NCBI GenBank assembly: GCA_934692665.1
Contig: CAKUUG010000005.1
Coordinates: 1-63,221, forward strand
Direction: 5' to 3'
DNA length: 63,221 nucleotides
Source of the DNA: an uncultured Candidatus Melainabacteria bacterium
Lineage (GTDB): Bacteria > Cyanobacteriota > Vampirovibrionia > Gastranaerophilales > Gastranaerophilaceae
A program made the position numbers and the translations under genes. The notes beneath the pieces are model-generated. The model made no database searches, was not told the DNA's origin, and saw only the letters and a list, made by a program, of their open reading frames with translations. Below are positions 61,499-63,221 of this stretch, piece after piece (the stretch's first letter is position 1; every line of letters begins with the position of its first letter).

Positions 61499-63054
61499 TA
61501 CAATCTTCCGGCAAACATCCATGCAAAAATTGAAAATACAACACAATAAATCAAATACGAATTAGCAAGTATAGTAAACTTTAGTTCGTTTTTTGGAAGT
61601 AAATCTTTTTTTATGATTTTTTTAAATAAATAAATCAAAAAACCAAAAAACAAAGTCACAATAAACGCAAAGAAAATATACCTAAAAAACGAATAGTGAT
61701 TTGTCATATTTAAAGATAAAATCTTTTTTATTTTCATCAAATAATGACAATTTTTGTAAACAAGAAAAACAACAAAACCGCCATATATGTATTCTATATA
61801 TTTATTTTTAACATTAGAAGCAACAAGCCCCAACAACAAAACAAGAAAAATAAAGAAATTCTGGCTAAACAAAAAGCCTTCATTTACATCAAAAAAGTAG
61901 TTAAACATAATATTTAAACAAACTATCGAAAAAAGAAGTTTTATGATACTTTTGTTTTGGATTTTTTTGTTTTGTTTAATGTAAAAAACAATATGCATTA
62001 AAAGAAAAATGCTTGCAATAATAAAATGAGAAGGATTACATTTGTCTTTAAGCCAAACAGGAACATAGTAGTATTCTTGTTTTTCTACAGATGTATTGTT
62101 TAAATCTTTTCTATAATCCCAAAAAGCCTTTCTTGGCTTCGATATATTTTTCAATTTTAAACAATAAAAAGGCATAACGAGATTGTATTGAAATACTGTT
62201 TTTATTTTTTCAATGCTTGCTTCTTTATCTCCCCATCTTTCTATTGCATTATGAGTTATTTTGCCATTTTCAAAACTGAAGGCACCTGTAAAAAACCTTG
62301 TTCCATAAGAAAATTTCTGCAACGAAACTAAAGTTGTACACAAAACAGCAAAAACAAAAATATATTTTAAAATATTAATCAAAAAAGACTTTATATCTTT
62401 TCTTTTTAAAAAAACAACAAAAACCACAATAAATAAACAAGTAACAACATTAATCAAATTTATTCCAAAAGAAAATATTGTTAATAATGCCAGAGTAAAA
62501 ATTTCGATATTAGTGAGTTTTTTGTTGTTGTCTTTGATTGAAATTGCATAAAATAGCAAAACAAAATTAAAAAAAGCAGAAAAAATATAATTTTCAAATA
62601 AAGTCGAAAATATGATGGTCGAAAATCCAAACCCATAAACCAATGCAGTAAGCAAAGATATTCTTGTATTGTTTGTTAATTTTTTTAATAAAGAAAATAA
62701 CATTACAATATTCAAAGAAGCAACAACAGGAAGAACGCTTATTGCAGAGGCCCTTGTACTTGCAAATATTCCTTTTACAAAATAAAACACAGGAGCAACA
62801 GATAATGGAATTAAAGGATGTGCATAATTAGTCCCCCAAGGATTAATGCTTGTAAAATATTCATAACCCCTACCCGTATCCATGCCAAAAGTAAAGCCAT
62901 TCCAAGCTTGTACTATTTTATCATTATAAAAATTGAAACAAAATCCAAAAATTAAATAAACAAAGACAAAAAATAAAAATAAAACTGTTCGTTGGTGTTC
63001 TTTTACAAATTTCAAAAAATTAGAGAATAAATTCAAAACTGCACTTTTCATCAC
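61498..63054 (-). CDS. GT-C-like multi-spanning glycosyltransferase
   Basis: A 518-residue protein with about eleven transmembrane helices. A long extracytoplasmic loop after the first helix carries FNFYNDKIVQAWNGFTFGMDTGRGYEYFTSINPWGTNYAHPL, where acidic residues and the HPL stretch resemble GT-C transferase active-site loops. Enzymes of this type take sugars from polyprenyl phosphates. Adjacent GTG (63054) and ATG (63051) codons are possible starts. The overlap with the UbiA-type gene supports joint function. No exact family. Confidence 0.7.
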   Translation of the reverse strand: MMKSAVLNLFSNFLKFVKEHQRTVLFLFFVFVYLIFGFCFNFYNDKIVQAWNGFTFGMDTGRGYEYFTSINPWGTNYAHPLIPLSVAPVFYFVKGIFASTRASAISVLPVVASLNIVMLFSLLKKLTNNTRISLLTALVYGFGFSTIIFSTLFENYIFSAFFNFVLLFYAISIKDNNKKLTNIEIFTLALLTIFSFGINLINVVTCLFIVVFVVFLKRKDIKSFLINILKYIFVFAVLCTTLVSLQKFSYGTRFFTGAFSFENGKITHNAIERWGDKEASIEKIKTVFQYNLVMPFYCLKLKNISKPRKAFWDYRKDLNNTSVEKQEYYYVPVWLKDKCNPSHFIIASIFLLMHIVFYIKQNKKIQNKSIIKLLFSIVCLNIMFNYFFDVNEGFLFSQNFFIFLVLLLGLVASNVKNKYIEYIYGGFVVFLVYKNCHYLMKIKKILSLNMTNHYSFFRYIFFAFIVTLFFGFLIYLFKKIIKKDLLPKNELKFTILANSYLIYCVVFSIFAWMFAGRL

Positions 63055-63057
63055 ACT

Positions 63058-63087
63058 ATTATAATAGTATAGAAACTACATTGTCAA
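63058..63087 (-). promoter_or_regulatory. Consensus promoter with overlapping inverted repeat
   Basis: On the minus strand TTGACA (63087-63082), 18-bp spacer and TATAAT (63063-63058). The predicted start falls at or next to the GTG/ATG of the 518-aa gene, so the mRNA would be nearly leaderless. An inverted repeat ATAGTAT (63064-63070)/ATACTAT (63087-63093) lies across the spacer and -35, a likely operator for the divergent XRE-like protein. Confidence 0.65.
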
Positions 63088-63105
63088 TACTATACAATTT
63101 CCGAT

Positions 63106-63221
63106 ATGGAAGACTATAGAGAAGTTTTAAAACGTATAGGACTAAATTTTCGTGTCGAAAGAACAAAAAACAGCTTTCACAAGAAAAGTTTGCCGAACTT
63201 GCAAATGTTCATACAAATTAC
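63106..63221 (+). CDS. XRE-family regulator, cut by the window end, probable frameshift
   Basis: The frame from ATG 63106 reads MEDYREVLKRIGLNFRVERTK, a normal beginning of an XRE helix-turn-helix protein. After 63165 the helix-turn-helix continues in another frame as KQLSQEKFAELANVHTNY. The switch occurs at an A6 run (63165-63170), one base short of what is needed. Either this is a sequencing error in the homopolymer or a real lesion. The 3' part lies outside the window. Confidence 0.7.
   Translation, partial: MEDYREVLKRIGLNFRVERTKNSFHKKSLPNLQMFIQI

Overview
The window is an AT-rich bacterial chromosome segment. Its left end lies inside a 99-bp tandem repeat and its right end inside a gene, so both ends look like contig or window edges. 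The gene set suggests a diderm: FtsEX, an MlaE-type permease, an Slt-type transglycosylase, WecG/TagA, AlgI/AlgJ-like O-acetylation and a split transketolase. The low GC content and small proteins with an N-terminal SFKG-type motif suggest a gut Vampirovibrionia/Gastranaerophilales (Melainabacteria) genome. That placement is an inference from memory of the group and was not tested.

Region 1 (1-13.7 kb) holds a repeat protein, a small SFKG protein, a GT2, tRNA-Ala, a COG2958/HrgA-like protein and an EamA transporter. It is followed by two divergent operons. The leftward operon makes a C-P bond product: a nucleotidyltransferase/PEP mutase fusion, phosphonopyruvate decarboxylase and phosphonoacetaldehyde reductase, giving 2-hydroxyethylphosphonate. 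The rightward operon has two small Rossmann proteins, a TagF-like transferase, a GT2, a radical SAM protein and a LicD-type transferase. Together they look like a system that builds a phosphonate and places it on a surface glycan.

Region 2 (13.7-29.0 kb) is mostly housekeeping: ABC-F, lytic transglycosylase, Maf, TPR protein, glutaredoxin, a dead metallophosphoesterase, and a compact operon wecG-tktN-tktC-ftsE-ftsX-HDOD. An odd membrane GT-like protein, an MlaE permease, an ATP-grasp enzyme and an HD-domain protein follow.

Region 3 (29.1-44.1 kb) is a nearly complete podovirus-type late module, transcribed leftward from terminase to endolysin. No integrase, repressor or replication genes are visible. 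It ends beside tRNA-His and a fragment of a serine recombinase. A signal-peptide gene in the opposite orientation sits between the 302-aa protein and the scaffold gene. A tandem duplication between the tail-fibre and lysis genes encodes the most striking element found: a type I toxin-antitoxin family with a 29-aa hydrophobic peptide opposed by an ~80-nt antisense RNA. A third, diverged copy lies at 49.0-49.2 kb. Comparing the three copies shows covarying RNA structure, including a predicted anti-Shine-Dalgarno.

Region 4 (44.4-52.2 kb) is accessory DNA: AlgI/AlgJ-like O-acetylation genes, a possible 138-bp invertible segment next to a 180-aa tyrosine recombinase, the third toxin-antitoxin copy, and an effector/immunity-like locus. 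That locus is bracketed by a ~155-bp direct repeat and has recurrent promoter-operator repeats.

Region 5 (52.3 kb to the end) has a 1078-aa coiled-coil protein, tRNA-Gly, a dicarboxylate symporter, alaS, two small secreted proteins, a UbiA-family prenyltransferase with a GT-C-like membrane protein, and a truncated, apparently frameshifted XRE regulator.
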